DNA of 64,000 bases from Proteobacteria bacterium UBA652 (GCA_002299915.1 DBOG01000042.1:1-64000), one strand, 5' to 3'. Shown: positions 26,733 to 37,074, counted from the stretch's first letter. Notes: generated from the letters alone by a model not told the origin. Numbers and translations are program-made.

Positions 26733-28268
26733 ATGAGTGACAAATTAATTATTTTTGATACCACCTTACGGGATGGTGAACAAAGCCCTGGTGCATCGAT
26801 GACCAAGGATGAGAAAGTGCGGATCGCGAAATCTTTAGAACGAATGAAGGTGGATGTGATTGAAGCGGGGTTTCCGATCGCCAGTGTTGGCGATTTTGAA
26901 GCAGTTGAAGCAGTAGCCAATGCGATTACAGATAGCCGTATTTGTGCGCTTTCGCGTGCTTTAGGTGGTGATATTGATCGGGCAGGGGAGGCTTTGAGAG
27001 GCGCCAATGCCTCGCGGATCCATACCTTTATCGCCACCTCACCCATTCATATGGAAATGAAATTGAGGATGTCGCCTGATCAGGTGGTTGAGAATGCAGT
27101 GAAAGCGGTGAAGCGAGCACGTCAATATACCGATGATGTGGAGTTTTCACCTGAAGATGCAGGACGCAGTGAGCCAGATTTTTTGTGTCGGATTTTAGAA
27201 GCTGTAATTGATGCGGGCGGCACGACACTTAATATCCCTGATACGGTAGGGTATAACTTACCCAATCAATTTGGTGAATTGATTCATACTTTACGCGAGC
27301 GTATTCCTAATTCAGATAAAGCTATTTTTTCAGTGCATTGCCATAATGATTTGGGTTTGGCTGTAGCCAATTCTTTATCGGCGGTATTGAATGGTGCGCG
27401 GCAGGTTGAGTGTACTATTAATGGCTTGGGTGAACGAGCGGGGAATGCGGCCTTAGAAGAAGTCGTGATGGCCGTGCGCACCCGCCAAGATATGTTTAGC
27501 TGCGATACCGATATTGATACCACTCAAATTTTAACCGCATCACGATTAGTGTCAGGGATTACCGGCTTTGCTGTGCAACCGAATAAGGCGATTGTCGGTG
27601 CCAATGCCTTTGCCCATGAATCAGGTATTCATCAGGATGGTGTGTTGAAAAATCGTGAGACTTACGAAATCATGCGTGCGGAAGATGTCGGCTGGCATAC
27701 CAATCGAATGGTGTTAGGCAAGCATTCAGGGCGCAATGCCTTTCGTACGCGGTTAGAAGAGCTAGGCATTAGCTTTGATTCAGAAGCAGACTTGAATGCC
27801 GCATTTAAACGCTTCAAAGAATTGGCAGATAAAAAGCATGAAATTTTTGATGCAGATTTACAAGCCTTGGTAACCGACACCAGCACCCGTGAAGTTGATG
27901 AGCGTATTCGCTTAGTCTCTTTACTTGCTCACAGCGAAACGGGAGAAACACCACGGGCAATCGTGACGCTTTCTATTGATGGTGGAGAGCAGAAAATTGA
28001 AAGCACCGGTGGTGGCCCCGTCGATGCGGCCTTCAAAGCGGTGGAAAAAATCGTACAAAGCCAAACTGAATTACAGCTTTATTCAGTGAGCAATATCACC
28101 AAAGGCACAGATTCACAGGGTGAAGTGAATGTGCGGCTTGAAAAGGGCGGGCGGATTGTTAGCGGCCAAGGCTCTGATACTGATATTGTCACGGCCTCAG
28201 TTAAAGCTTATATTCAAGCTCTAAACAAAATGCTTGTGCCATCAGAACGCGCGCATCCACAGGTTTAA
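26733..28268 (+). CDS. leuA: 2-isopropylmalate synthase
   Basis: 511 aa, type 1 LeuA. It condenses 2-oxoisovalerate with acetyl-CoA, the first step of leucine synthesis. Catalytic-domain motifs [16 protein letters not shown] (about 8-23), [12 protein letters not shown] and [12 protein letters not shown]; the C-terminal regulatory domain (from about 390) binds leucine. GGAG lies 8 nt before the ATG. Probably regulated by the leader peptide upstream. Its stop overlaps the next gene (TAATG). Confidence 0.96.
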   Translation: MSDKLIIFDTTLRDGEQSPGASMTKDEKVRIAKSLERMKVDVIEAGFPIASVGDFEAVEAVANAITDSRICALSRALGGDIDRAGEALRGANASRIHTFIATSPIHMEMKLRMSPDQVVENAVKAVKRARQYTDDVEFSPEDAGRSEPDFLCRILEAVIDAGGTTLNIPDTVGYNLPNQFGELIHTLRERIPNSDKAIFSVHCHNDLGLAVANSLSAVLNGARQVECTINGLGERAGNAALEEVVMAVRTRQDMFSCDTDIDTTQILTASRLVSGITGFAVQPNKAIVGANAFAHESGIHQDGVLKNRETYEIMRAEDVGWHTNRMVLGKHSGRNAFRTRLEELGISFDSEADLNAAFKRFKELADKKHEIFDADLQALVTDTSTREVDERIRLVSLLAHSETGETPRAIVTLSIDGGEQKIESTGGGPVDAAFKAVEKIVQSQTELQLYSVSNITKGTDSQGEVNVRLEKGGRIVSGQGSDTDIVTASVKAYIQALNKMLVPSERAHPQV

Positions 28269-28822
28269 TGGCAATCCTCACCGAAACACAATATGCGGCG
28301 TTAGATGCCATGGGGCTCCCCGTTTGGTTTAAACAAGATCAGCTCGCAAAAAGTGGCGTTGAAAATATAAAGGCGGTAGCAAACGAGTCAGCTGCCATAC
28401 CAGCAGCGGATGTGGCGGCTGATCTTGTTTTACCATTGCTGGGCAACGTTGATGCTCCTATACTGTTTATCGGGGAAAATTTAGCGGTGGATGGTAACAC
28501 GCCCAGTTCGCGTTTATTGCTTGCCATGCTCTTTGCAATCGGACTGGGCAGAGATGATATTGCGGTATTGTCTTGGCAAGCAGACCAGCTTGCGTTGCTA
28601 AAAACACATTTTGAGAAAGGCGCGGTAACGCAGATAGTGATATTAGGAGAGCAGGCTAGCCAAGATTGTTTTGCGCAACAATCAATAGACAGTCTACGCA
28701 GACAAAAGCAGCAGTTTTCCAATATAGACACCTGGATCAGCTACCATCCAGCTGATTTATGTCTCCAGCCAGCCAATAAAGCAGCGGCATGGCAAGACTT
28801 GCAAAAGCTACGCAGTGCTTAA
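28268..28822 (+). CDS. holD: HolD-like protein (putative DNA polymerase III psi subunit)
   Basis: 184 aa, no membrane segment. It sits directly upstream of rimI and overlaps it, exactly as holD does in enterobacteria. The N-terminal LDAMGLPVWF resembles the psi N-terminus that binds the chi subunit, and the C-terminal HPADLCLQPANKAAAWQDL matches the psi tail pattern of P-x-x-L-x-x-x-P-x-x-K-x-x-x-W. The middle is not clearly similar. Psi bridges the clamp loader to chi and SSB. The assignment is inference from position plus short end motifs. Confidence 0.55.
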   Translation: MAILTETQYAALDAMGLPVWFKQDQLAKSGVENIKAVANESAAIPAADVAADLVLPLLGNVDAPILFIGENLAVDGNTPSSRLLLAMLFAIGLGRDDIAVLSWQADQLALLKTHFEKGAVTQIVILGEQASQDCFAQQSIDSLRRQKQQFSNIDTWISYHPADLCLQPANKAAAWQDLQKLRSA

Positions 28823-29264
28823 GTCACGCCAAATGACCCTAGCAGATGTGCCAGCCATTGCTGCTATTGAAGCCGCAGCAACCGATTTTCCCTGGTCAGA
28901 AAAATCATTTGAAGAGTGTATCCGTTCGGGTCATGCCTGCCAAATTTACTTTACGGATACCGAGCCAAGGATTGCTTACACCATTGTGCAACAAATTCTA
29001 GATGAAACCCATCTGCTTAATATCTGCGTGGCATCATCATATCAACAGCAAGGTTATGGCACAGACATTATTAAACATGTGATAGAGTTTGCAAAACGAT
29101 GTAAGTCTGTTATAGTATTGTTAGAGGTAAGGAGCAGTAATCACCGTGCGCAATCTTTATATCACCGTGCGCAGTTTAATGAAATGGCGATCCGATCTAA
29201 TTATTATCCTGCTAAAAAAGGCCGAGAAGATGCTGTTTTGATGGGGTTGATGCTATTAGACTAA
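28815..29264 (+). CDS. rimI: Ribosomal-protein-S18-alanine N-acetyltransferase
   Basis: 149 aa GNAT acetyltransferase that modifies the N-terminal alanine of S18. The acetyl-CoA loop is in VASSYQQQGYGTDIIKHV (about 70-87), and LEVRSSNHRAQSLYHRAQF is the RimI-type C-terminal motif with the catalytic region. The start is GTG, overlapping the upstream stop by 8 bp. An ATG at codon 7 is possible. Confidence 0.9.
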   Translation: MLKSRQMTLADVPAIAAIEAAATDFPWSEKSFEECIRSGHACQIYFTDTEPRIAYTIVQQILDETHLLNICVASSYQQQGYGTDIIKHVIEFAKRCKSVIVLLEVRSSNHRAQSLYHRAQFNEMAIRSNYYPAKKGREDAVLMGLMLLD

Positions 29265-29456
29265 ATAAATAGTAATATTTTAGAGAATTATCGTTGGCTT
29301 AGAGATCATAAAAAGTCACTTTCTGACAAAAAATAGAACTATTGCGTGATATATCAATCAAAAATGTAAGATAAAAGTGTGCAATAGCTAGGAATTAAAT
29401 ACTAGGCATGAAATATGCTTGTTATTTGTTAAGTGTATTATTATGGGGTTATTCAC

Positions 29457-29485
29457 TTGACATGTTAAGTGGCTTCACATACCCT
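29457..29485 (+). promoter_or_regulatory. Sigma-70-type promoter of the minor-pilin operon
   Basis: A perfect TTGACA (29457-29462), 17-bp spacer, then TACCCT (29480-29485), 34 bp before the fimT start. The 245-bp gap after rimI holds no gene that I can support. I did not see a convincing sigma-54 or two-component operator, but could not test for AlgR-like sites. Confidence 0.45.
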
Positions 29486-29518
29486 GACAGTTGAGGCCTA
29501 AGTTTAGGGATGACGAAA

Positions 29519-30061
29519 ATGGTAAAAATTCATAAATCACAAGGGTTTACACTGGTTGAGTTGATGATCGTAATCGTTATTATCGCGGTAATGGTGGCAA
29601 TGTCGGTTAATTTGGCAAGTTTAGTCAATAAAAACCGGTTAACAGCACAGATCAATACCTTAATTGGATCGATTAATTTAGCTAGAAGTGAGGCGATAAA
29701 GCGGGCAGCACCTATCACAATGTGTCGTAGTAATGACGATAGTGATGGTTGCGCGATAGGAGAGCGCTGGGATTATGGCTGGCTGGTTTTTTCGGATAGT
29801 GATGGCGATGGCAGTTTTGAGATAGCTGATGGAGACGAAATACTCAGGGCTTTTGCCCCGCTGTCGGGTGGTGATGAAACTGTTAGGAACACATTAATCA
29901 CGACTAATGGCGCGAGCAATATGATATACATGGCAAACGGTCGATTATCTAATAATATAGGTCGAACATTTACACTAACCGATGATGATGTGCCTCATCC
30001 GAAAACATTAGTTGTTGGTCCTTCAGGCCGGCCACGAATGGGCGATAATGATAAACAGTAA
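29519..30061 (+). CDS. fimT: Type IV minor pilin FimT/FimU (GspH-like)
   Basis: 180 aa from the ATG at 29519. A prepilin leader ends in SQG, then FTLVELMIVIVIIAV, with Glu5 of the mature form, so PilD should cleave after the Gly. The GspH/FimT domain follows, with SINLARSEAIKR and a FSDSDGDGSFEI loop. I prefer this ATG because AGGGA lies 8 nt upstream; the ATG at 29510 overlaps that ribosome site. First gene of fimT-pilV-pilW-pilX-pilY1-pilE, whose products prime pilus assembly. Confidence 0.9.
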   Translation: MVKIHKSQGFTLVELMIVIVIIAVMVAMSVNLASLVNKNRLTAQINTLIGSINLARSEAIKRAAPITMCRSNDDSDGCAIGERWDYGWLVFSDSDGDGSFEIADGDEILRAFAPLSGGDETVRNTLITTNGASNMIYMANGRLSNNIGRTFTLTDDDVPHPKTLVVGPSGRPRMGDNDKQ

Positions 30062-30071
30062 GGCGGACAGA

Positions 30072-30530
30072 ATGATGGGAGAAGTAAAACGCACCAAAGG
30101 ATTTACACTAATAGAAGTGTTAGTGTCAGTATTACTGCTGGCCGTGGGTCTATTGGGTCTCGCATCTCTTCAAATGGTGTCACTGAAAAATAACCAGAGT
30201 GCACAATATCGAACGGAAGCAACATTAGCGGCTTATGATATCGTGGATAGAATGCGCGTAAATCGCGTCGTGGCTTTAGCGCAGGGATATGATGTTGGTT
30301 TGGGCGGAGCCGCTGCGGGTGATGCGCTTGCTGTAGCAGATGTAACTAATTGGAAACTTGCTTTAGCAGCCAGTTTTAATGGGGGCGATGGCATTATTAA
30401 TACCGATCCTGCTACGGGTATTGTTACCGTAACCGTACAGTGGGATGATTCTCGTGGCAGTCGAAAGAATACGGCAGCAGCGATAGCCGCTGCTAGAGAA
30501 CAACAATTCAGTGTAAGTACGCAATTATGA
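30072..30530 (+). CDS. pilV: Type IV minor pilin PilV
   Basis: 152 aa from the ATG at 30072. Leader MMGEVKRTKG precedes FTLIEVLVSVLLLAVGLLGL, the PilV type of prepilin helix, and LQMVSLKNNQSA continues it. AAGGCGG lies 5 nt before the ATG; earlier in-frame ATGs lie inside fimT. Minor pilin of the pilus-tip priming complex, exported through the type IV pilus system. The stop overlaps pilW (ATGA). Confidence 0.88.
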   Translation: MMGEVKRTKGFTLIEVLVSVLLLAVGLLGLASLQMVSLKNNQSAQYRTEATLAAYDIVDRMRVNRVVALAQGYDVGLGGAAAGDALAVADVTNWKLALAASFNGGDGIINTDPATGIVTVTVQWDDSRGSRKNTAAAIAAAREQQFSVSTQL

Positions 30531-31606
30531 TAATACAAGATACCAGATATAAACATAGACAGCTTGGCATCACTTTGATAGAGCTAATGATTGCGCTTGT
30601 GTTGGCGTCTTTAATTATGCTAGGGGTGATTAATTTATTTATTGGCAATCATCAAAATTACCGAATGCAGGAAGGCTCCTCTCGTATTCAGGAAAATGCA
30701 CGATTCGCCTTCGATAGCTTAAAGGGCAACATCCGAGAATCTGGGTTTTCGGGTTGTCGGACTGTAGATAAAATACGGTTAAACGTTATTGCAAGCCCGT
30801 TACCTGTCCCTGCTAACTTTACAGCAGACACCATGGTTGCAGGATTTGATGGTGGCACAGGTAGCTGGTTACCTGCACTTCCAGCATCGCTTAACCCTAG
30901 TGATGTTGTACCAGGAACCGATGTGATTCGAATTCAACAACCAAGCTCATGTGGCGGTACATTGACAGGGAGCCTTGCAAGTACAACTGCAAACATCCCT
31001 ATTTTTACGGGCAACTCATGTAATTTTAACGCTGGTGATCTGGCATTGATTTCAGATTGCACGGATGCACATGTTTTTACGGTGGCAAGTGCAGCAGGCG
31101 ATATCACACATACCACACCATTTTGTAAGTCTTATGATGCAGCGGGGACATCTTGCTTGGTAGGAAAATTATATGATTATGATGCGGAAGTGATGCGGTT
31201 TGATACCAAAACTTATTATATTGGAAAAAGAGATGGTTTAGGCACAGCCAATCCGCCTGCTTTATTTGAGCAAACAAACAATGATGCTGCGATAGAGCTG
31301 GTTGAAGGGGTTGATGATATGGAAATTCTTTATGGGCTTGATACCATAGGCTCGGGTGGCACAACTGGTGATGATGTTCAAGATGGGCCCTATGTAACCG
31401 CAGATGTGGTGGCAGATTGGTCACAAGTTGTCAGTGTTCGGATAAGTATATTAGCTGCCTCAATCTCTGACAATATTTTAGACACAGTAGCTACCGCGGA
31501 TCCTATGACTCCCGATGGCGTCACAACGTTAACGCCTGCCTTGGCAGATAAACAATTAAGACGTCAATTTACCACCACGATTAGTTTAAGGAATAAAGTA
31601 CAATGA
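30527..31606 (+). CDS. pilW: Type IV minor pilin PilW
   Basis: 359 aa. Prepilin leader ends LG, then ITLIELMIALVLASLIMLGV with Ile in place of Phe at position 1, typical of PilW. SRIQENARFAFDSLKGNIRESGFSGC is the family motif after the helix (written as separate parts: QENARFAFD and RESGFSGC). The soluble part (from about 55) has several paired cysteines. Four-base overlaps with pilV and pilX. Confidence 0.9.
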   Translation: MIIQDTRYKHRQLGITLIELMIALVLASLIMLGVINLFIGNHQNYRMQEGSSRIQENARFAFDSLKGNIRESGFSGCRTVDKIRLNVIASPLPVPANFTADTMVAGFDGGTGSWLPALPASLNPSDVVPGTDVIRIQQPSSCGGTLTGSLASTTANIPIFTGNSCNFNAGDLALISDCTDAHVFTVASAAGDITHTTPFCKSYDAAGTSCLVGKLYDYDAEVMRFDTKTYYIGKRDGLGTANPPALFEQTNNDAAIELVEGVDDMEILYGLDTIGSGGTTGDDVQDGPYVTADVVADWSQVVSVRISILAASISDNILDTVATADPMTPDGVTTLTPALADKQLRRQFTTTISLRNKVQ

Positions 31607-32115
31607 AGAGGCTAGCAGCGGAAAAAAGACAATCTGGTACAGTTTTAATGATAAGCTTACTGATTTTGCTGGTGATGACATTATTGGGTGTGTCGGGTAT
31701 CAATACAACCATTATGGAAGAGAAAATGGCAGGTAACTTTAAAAATACCAATCTTGCTTTCCAATCAGCAGAATCTGGCTTACGCGCCGCCGAGGCTTTT
31801 ATTGTAGCGACCCCCACTGCAAATTATAATGACTCAACGCCAGGGCTATATCAAGCAACACTAACTGGCGCACCCCGGTGGGAGCAGGTTAATTGGGATA
31901 ATACTACTGAAGTCTTGGCTTATCCAACAGCATTATCCTCTGAGCTGGCAGAGTTGCCGGATGCCATTATTGAAGAAATGGCTCCTTTTGTGGAGTCTGG
32001 CGATAGCCAAGAAGCTGGCGTTATAATCGAAAATATTTATTATCGGGTGACTGCGGATGCTGTGGGGGGAACAACAACAGCAAAAAGTAGATTACAGACT
32101 ACATATAAGCGGTAA
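31603..32115 (+). CDS. pilX: Type IV minor pilin-like protein PilX
   Basis: 170 aa. The N-terminal helix SGTVLMISLLILLVMTLLG follows the PilX pattern, lacking the Glu5 of classical pilins. TTIMEEKMAGNFKNTNLAFQSAESG is the conserved PilX segment (MAGNF and AFQSAE). ATGA overlap with pilW. A 45-bp gap then leads to pilY1, which has its own ribosome site. Confidence 0.88.
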   Translation: MKRLAAEKRQSGTVLMISLLILLVMTLLGVSGINTTIMEEKMAGNFKNTNLAFQSAESGLRAAEAFIVATPTANYNDSTPGLYQATLTGAPRWEQVNWDNTTEVLAYPTALSSELAELPDAIIEEMAPFVESGDSQEAGVIIENIYYRVTADAVGGTTTAKSRLQTTYKR

Positions 32116-32160
32116 GCTTAGAATTTAACTAAAAGATATAATTTCTCTGGGGAGAAGGAT

Positions 32161-35100
32161 ATGAAAAAACGAATTAAACAGATATTACTGCCATTTACAT
32201 TTGTCTTATCGATATTGAGTGTAGAAGCCAATGCCGATATTGCACAGATGCCGTTGTTTGTAGGGGGCACTGCATCACCACTAGTCATGCTAACCATGGG
32301 CAAAGATCATAAACTTTATTATGAAGCCTATAATGATGCCTCTGATTTAGATGATGATGGTGTGTTAGAGATTCATTACAAGCCCAGTATAGATTATTTG
32401 GGCTATTTTGATTCCTATAAATGTTATGACTATTCTAGCAGCGTGTTTGAACCCGATTTATCTTCCTATGATCCAGATCCGACAACAGCAACAAAAACCT
32501 GCTCAGGAAACTGGAGTGGAGACTATCTTAACTATTTAACAACCAGCCGGATGGATGCACTCAGAAAAGTGCTCTATGGTGGTACACGGAAGGTAGACAC
32601 CGCAACAGAAACAATTTTAGAGCGCGTTTATATTCCACAAGATGCACATAGCTGGGGTAAGGAATATACCAGTATAGGCAATGATGGCTATGATATTTCA
32701 GATTACACGCCTTATGCAGTACCAACGGGCGGACGTCGGCATTTATTTGGCAGTGTAACGCCCTTAGCGCCATCCAATGTGGGTGGTGCACCTGAACTCC
32801 GTGTGCTATTGAATGAAGATATTCGGATCTGGGAGTGGGCCAGTACAGAACGCCCTGTTTTGAATAGCAGAAATGGTGCCGATATTCCAGTGTCATCTTA
32901 TGATGCTATATTGGACGTGTTTGTTAGGGTCTGTGTGGCGGGTATGCTTGAGCCAAATTGTAAGGCCTACGGTAGTGGACCATCATATAAACCAACAGGC
33001 ATATTGCATGATTATGGTGAATCAGAGGAAATGCTATTTGGTTTATTAACCGGTTCTTTCGATAAAAACATGTCTGGCGGTGTACTGCGGAAAAATATTG
33101 AATCTTTTATTAATGAAATTGATAATGATACAGGTGTTATTTTAGATTCTGATGGCATTATTAATACAATAGACAAGTTAAGGATTTTGGCGTTTAATAA
33201 TAATGGAGTCTATGAAGGTGGCTGGCCTACCGCTTGGATCACAACTCGGCCAATGGATGAGGGAGAGACCAGAGACTGGGGAAATCCAATTGCAGAAATG
33301 ATGTATGAGAGCGTACGGTATTTTGCGGGAAAAGCATCGCCTACCCCTGCCTTTGTACCCAGTACTTCACAGTTAGATTTGCCGACACCAAGCTGGCAAG
33401 ATCCTTATAGAAGCGAGGATGATGGTGGGCATCCATATTGTGCTAAACCATTGCAATTAGTGATCAGCGATATTAATCCTTCTTTTGATACTGACCAATT
33501 GCCAGGCAGCTCTTTTGCTAGCTTTGCAGGCGATTTACCAGGATTGAATGTGTCAACGCTAGCAGATACTATTTGGGCGGGAGAAAGCGAAAGTAGCCTT
33601 ATTTTTATTGGTGAATCCAATGGTGTTTATGATGGTAGTCCATCAGCAAAAATAGCGAATAGCTTTAAGAATATACGTGGATTATCTCCTGAAGAACCCA
33701 CTAAACAAGGTGGTTATTATTCTGCGAGTGTTGCAATGTATGCTAAGCAAAATGATATTAGCGCTGCAGAAAGTGAGCAAACTATAGATACTTTAGCGGT
33801 GGTATTAGCATCCCCTATTCCAACAATTGATTTTAATGTAGGGGGGCAGCAGATTAAATTAGTCCCCTTTGCCAAATCAACAGCAGCTTTGTCAATTAAT
33901 CATGCGGAAGGAGATTTTCAACCGACAAATCAAATAGTCGATTTTTATGTTGCAGAAATTGCCAACACCACACCAGCGAATACCAATATAGTGGTTAATG
34001 GTGGGCGGCCTTATGGTAAATTCCGGATTAATTATGAGGATGTTGAGCAAGGCGCAGATCATGATATGGATGCGATTGTCACTTATACAGTAGAAGTGAC
34101 GCCAGCTGGCAAACTAAAAGTGTCATTATCCTCTGATTATGCATCGGGTAATATTAATCACCATATCGGCTATATTATTTCGGGCACAACAGCAGATGGC
34201 ATCTATCTTGAGGTGCGTGATTTTGATACAGATCCATTGGTGGATGTTGATTATTTCTTAGATACGCCACCAGGAGAGTTGCCAAGTGGAAATTGGAATG
34301 ATGGCGTGCCGCTTGAACTGACGGCAGAAAGAACTTTCACCCCAGGGCTGTTAGCAGCAGGTTCTTTTATCAAACATGATCCACTTTGGTATGCGGTGAA
34401 ATGGTCAGCAACAGATGGTAATGAAGATGGTGTTCTAACACCAGATGAATGGGATGGCGATGGTGATGGTGATCCTGATGGCTATTATTTAGTCACCAAT
34501 GCTGGCAAACTACAACAACAACTTGAAGAATCATTTGCCGAATTATTATCACGAACATCAGCAGGCGGTGCCGCGGTAACGGTTAACTCTTCGCGTTTAA
34601 ATACGAACAGTAAAATATACCAAGCAAGTTTTGAGACTGATAACTGGCAGGGACATTTTAAGGCCTTGGAAATAAACGCGGATGGCTCTGTTGGTGCTAT
34701 TGTATGGGATGCTGCTGATAAAATTCCCACTAACCGAGATATTTATACTTATGATCCGATTACAAACAACGGCATTGGGTTTAACTATGCCGATTTGAAT
34801 GCAGGGCAACAGGCATTATTAGACCACAGTGCAGCGGGTACATTTGATGGCAATGGTGCATTACGTGCCGACTATATTCGAGGAGATAGAAGTGAAGAGG
34901 GGGGCTTATTCCGTAGCCGAGCCTCACTAATGGGAGATTTGGTGAATTCTAGCCCTGCACTTGCGAGCAAAACAGAAAACTTTGGCTATACGCGATTACC
35001 TGGCGCTGCTGGGACAGAATATAGTGACTTTAGAACAGACAAGCTGTCCAGGAGAAATGCGATCTATTTTGGTAGTAATGGTGGCATGTTGCATGCGATT

Positions 35101-36489
35101 GATGCTGAACTGGGGGATGAATTATTCACTTACATTCCAGATGCCGTAATTGGAAATCTGAACCATTTAACCGCAACTAATTATAGTCATCGTTATTTTG
35201 TAGATGGTGATGTGAAGCTATTTGACGCTTATGTTAATAGCGATTGGAAGACAATACTGATTGGCTCTTTAGGCCGTGGTGGCAAAGGGGTTTTTGCACT
35301 TGATGTAACCGATCCAGATAGCTTTGGCGCAGGAAAAGTAATGTGGGAGTTTTCAGATCTACAAGCACCAGGCGGTGCTGTTGACTTAGCTGAGTTCCAA
35401 AATAATTTAGGCTACACTTTGCCAGAATCCTCAATTGTTAGAATGAATAATGGTAATTTTTATGCCCTTGTTGCTAATGGTTATGAAAGTGTCAGTGGTA
35501 AAGCAGTACTCTACATAATTGATGTCGAAACGGGAGAAATTCTGTCAGCGCTCGATACTGGTACGGCCGGTGGTAATGGCTTATCTGCACCTATCCCTGT
35601 CGATGAAGATGGTGATTTTATTGTTGACGTTATCTACGCAGGTGATTTATTAGGTAATATGTGGCGGTTTGATGTTTCCGCAACAAGTGAATCTGCTTGG
35701 TATAGTGAGCTTTTATTTGTTGCACAGGATGATTCAGGTCTGCGACAGCCGATTACGGCAAAACCACAAGTGGGAACGCATCCAGATGGTGGCTTTATGG
35801 TTTATTTTGGTACCGGAAAATATTATGGGATCGATGATGTTAATATCCCAGCAGGGATCCAATCTTTCTATGGGATCCGTGATGATGCAACAGGAACAAC
35901 CGTCCTCTCAGATCCAAGAGATGCTTTTTTACAACAGCAGACTATTGATTATGAAGGGGCTGTCTCAAATTCGGCTGATTTCTTGATTAGGGTGACATCG
36001 GAACATGCAACGGATTATACCAGTAAAAAAGGCTGGTATATGGATTTGGAGTCTCCAGTTAATGGCGTAGAAGGAGAACGCGTCGTGCGCGGTGCATTAT
36101 TAAGAGATGGCCGGATTATTTTTGTGACGATTATTCCCAATGTAGATCCCTGCGCGGGTGGTGGAATAAGTTGGATAATGGAGATGGATGCCGTATCGGG
36201 TAGTCGACTTTCTGAAACACCATTTGATGTTAATAATGATGGCGAATTTAATGAGGAAGACTTCGTTGAAATTACACTGCCTGATGGAACCACAATCAAG
36301 GTGCCTGTTTCTGGCGTCAAAGATGGCAATGATGGCGGAATGCTGGGCGGATTGGCGGTTATCACCACAGAGGATGGTAATGAGCATAAATATGGGGGAG
36401 ATTCTAATGCCAATATTTTTGAAATTGGCGAATCAGCAGGCGATCCAGTAGGCCGTAAATCTTGGAGAGACTTACCTTATGCACATTAA
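32161..36489 (+). CDS. pilY1: Type IV pilus tip adhesin PilY1
   Basis: 1442 aa, near or above the top of the usual range. Signal peptide at 1-25 (ends VEANA). The C-terminal part (about 830-1290) is the PilY1 beta-propeller with NSSPAL, YFGSNGGMLHAID and GSLGRGGKGVFALDV motifs. No MIDAS-type DxSxS is visible where some PilY1 proteins have a von Willebrand A domain; instead the N-terminus has MGKDHKLYYEAYNDASDLD. Calcium-loop-like motifs: D62-E70, D752-E763, D765-D773, D1148-D1156 and D1356-D1367. In Pseudomonas calcium binding near the propeller controls retraction. GGAGAAGG precedes the ATG. Confidence 0.93.
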   Translation: MKKRIKQILLPFTFVLSILSVEANADIAQMPLFVGGTASPLVMLTMGKDHKLYYEAYNDASDLDDDGVLEIHYKPSIDYLGYFDSYKCYDYSSSVFEPDLSSYDPDPTTATKTCSGNWSGDYLNYLTTSRMDALRKVLYGGTRKVDTATETILERVYIPQDAHSWGKEYTSIGNDGYDISDYTPYAVPTGGRRHLFGSVTPLAPSNVGGAPELRVLLNEDIRIWEWASTERPVLNSRNGADIPVSSYDAILDVFVRVCVAGMLEPNCKAYGSGPSYKPTGILHDYGESEEMLFGLLTGSFDKNMSGGVLRKNIESFINEIDNDTGVILDSDGIINTIDKLRILAFNNNGVYEGGWPTAWITTRPMDEGETRDWGNPIAEMMYESVRYFAGKASPTPAFVPSTSQLDLPTPSWQDPYRSEDDGGHPYCAKPLQLVISDINPSFDTDQLPGSSFASFAGDLPGLNVSTLADTIWAGESESSLIFIGESNGVYDGSPSAKIANSFKNIRGLSPEEPTKQGGYYSASVAMYAKQNDISAAESEQTIDTLAVVLASPIPTIDFNVGGQQIKLVPFAKSTAALSINHAEGDFQPTNQIVDFYVAEIANTTPANTNIVVNGGRPYGKFRINYEDVEQGADHDMDAIVTYTVEVTPAGKLKVSLSSDYASGNINHHIGYIISGTTADGIYLEVRDFDTDPLVDVDYFLDTPPGELPSGNWNDGVPLELTAERTFTPGLLAAGSFIKHDPLWYAVKWSATDGNEDGVLTPDEWDGDGDGDPDGYYLVTNAGKLQQQLEESFAELLSRTSAGGAAVTVNSSRLNTNSKIYQASFETDNWQGHFKALEINADGSVGAIVWDAADKIPTNRDIYTYDPITNNGIGFNYADLNAGQQALLDHSAAGTFDGNGALRADYIRGDRSEEGGLFRSRASLMGDLVNSSPALASKTENFGYTRLPGAAGTEYSDFRTDKLSRRNAIYFGSNGGMLHAIDAELGDELFTYIPDAVIGNLNHLTATNYSHRYFVDGDVKLFDAYVNSDWKTILIGSLGRGGKGVFALDVTDPDSFGAGKVMWEFSDLQAPGGAVDLAEFQNNLGYTLPESSIVRMNNGNFYALVANGYESVSGKAVLYIIDVETGEILSALDTGTAGGNGLSAPIPVDEDGDFIVDVIYAGDLLGNMWRFDVSATSESAWYSELLFVAQDDSGLRQPITAKPQVGTHPDGGFMVYFGTGKYYGIDDVNIPAGIQSFYGIRDDATGTTVLSDPRDAFLQQQTIDYEGAVSNSADFLIRVTSEHATDYTSKKGWYMDLESPVNGVEGERVVRGALLRDGRIIFVTIIPNVDPCAGGGISWIMEMDAVSGSRLSETPFDVNNDGEFNEEDFVEITLPDGTTIKVPVSGVKDGNDGGMLGGLAVITTEDGNEHKYGGDSNANIFEIGESAGDPVGRKSWRDLPYAH

Positions 36490-36925
36490 TAAACTACGCA
36501 AATTACGAGGGTTTACCCTGATTGAACTGATGATCGTGATAGTTATTGTTGGCCTGTTGGCAGCGATTGCTTGGCCACAATACCAGGGATTTGTCCGTAA
36601 AACACGAGCAACAGACGCACAGGCAGATTTATTAGAATTAGCCAGTTTTATGGAGCGAACTTATACCGTAAACAATGGTTATTTAACTGCTCCTGGTGGT
36701 GCTGTTTTACTATTTGGAGACTTACCTTTTACCGATAATAGGCGTGGCACAGGAGGAACCCAATACTACCAGTATCGGCTTGGTGGTATGTCGGCAACAA
36801 CATTTACCTTAAGGGCTATACCTAAAAATGACCAAATAAAATTTACTGGATGTGGAGTCGAAGGGACAGTGATGCAACTTAGACATACTGGGGTAACATT
36901 ACCTAGCCCTGGTTGCTGGAAATAG
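36479..36925 (+). CDS. pilE: Type IV minor pilin PilE
   Basis: 148 aa. Leader ends LRG, then FTLIELMIVIVIVGLLAAIAWPQY with Glu5, and the FVRKTRATDAQADLLELASFMER segment of the PilE group. Two cysteines near the end (GCG and SPGCW) form the D-region loop. Its start overlaps the pilY1 end by 11 bp. Closest to the minor PilE of Pseudomonas rather than the major pilin, judged by position and length. A strong terminator follows. Confidence 0.9.
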   Translation: MHINKLRKLRGFTLIELMIVIVIVGLLAAIAWPQYQGFVRKTRATDAQADLLELASFMERTYTVNNGYLTAPGGAVLLFGDLPFTDNRRGTGGTQYYQYRLGGMSATTFTLRAIPKNDQIKFTGCGVEGTVMQLRHTGVTLPSPGCWK

Positions 36926-37074
36926 AAATTGTTTGATTTATTAGGTTGGCAAGTTTAGAATGATAGCCTGTTTATTTATATGGAAGCATTTTGGAGTGTA
37001 ATAAATAGGCGTTTGTTGCAGATAACTTAGGCGCATAAACCAACGAATAAAAAGATAATTTTCGAAATTATTTT

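Noticed and set aside
29265..29509. Small ORF or RNA in the gap before fimT
   Set aside because: No coding frame with a ribosome site and no clear stem-terminator structure; only a promoter can be supported.
36015..36413. 132-codon minus-strand ORF inside pilY1
   Set aside because: Serine- and proline-rich shadow frame; the plus-strand frame carries the PilY1 C-terminus.
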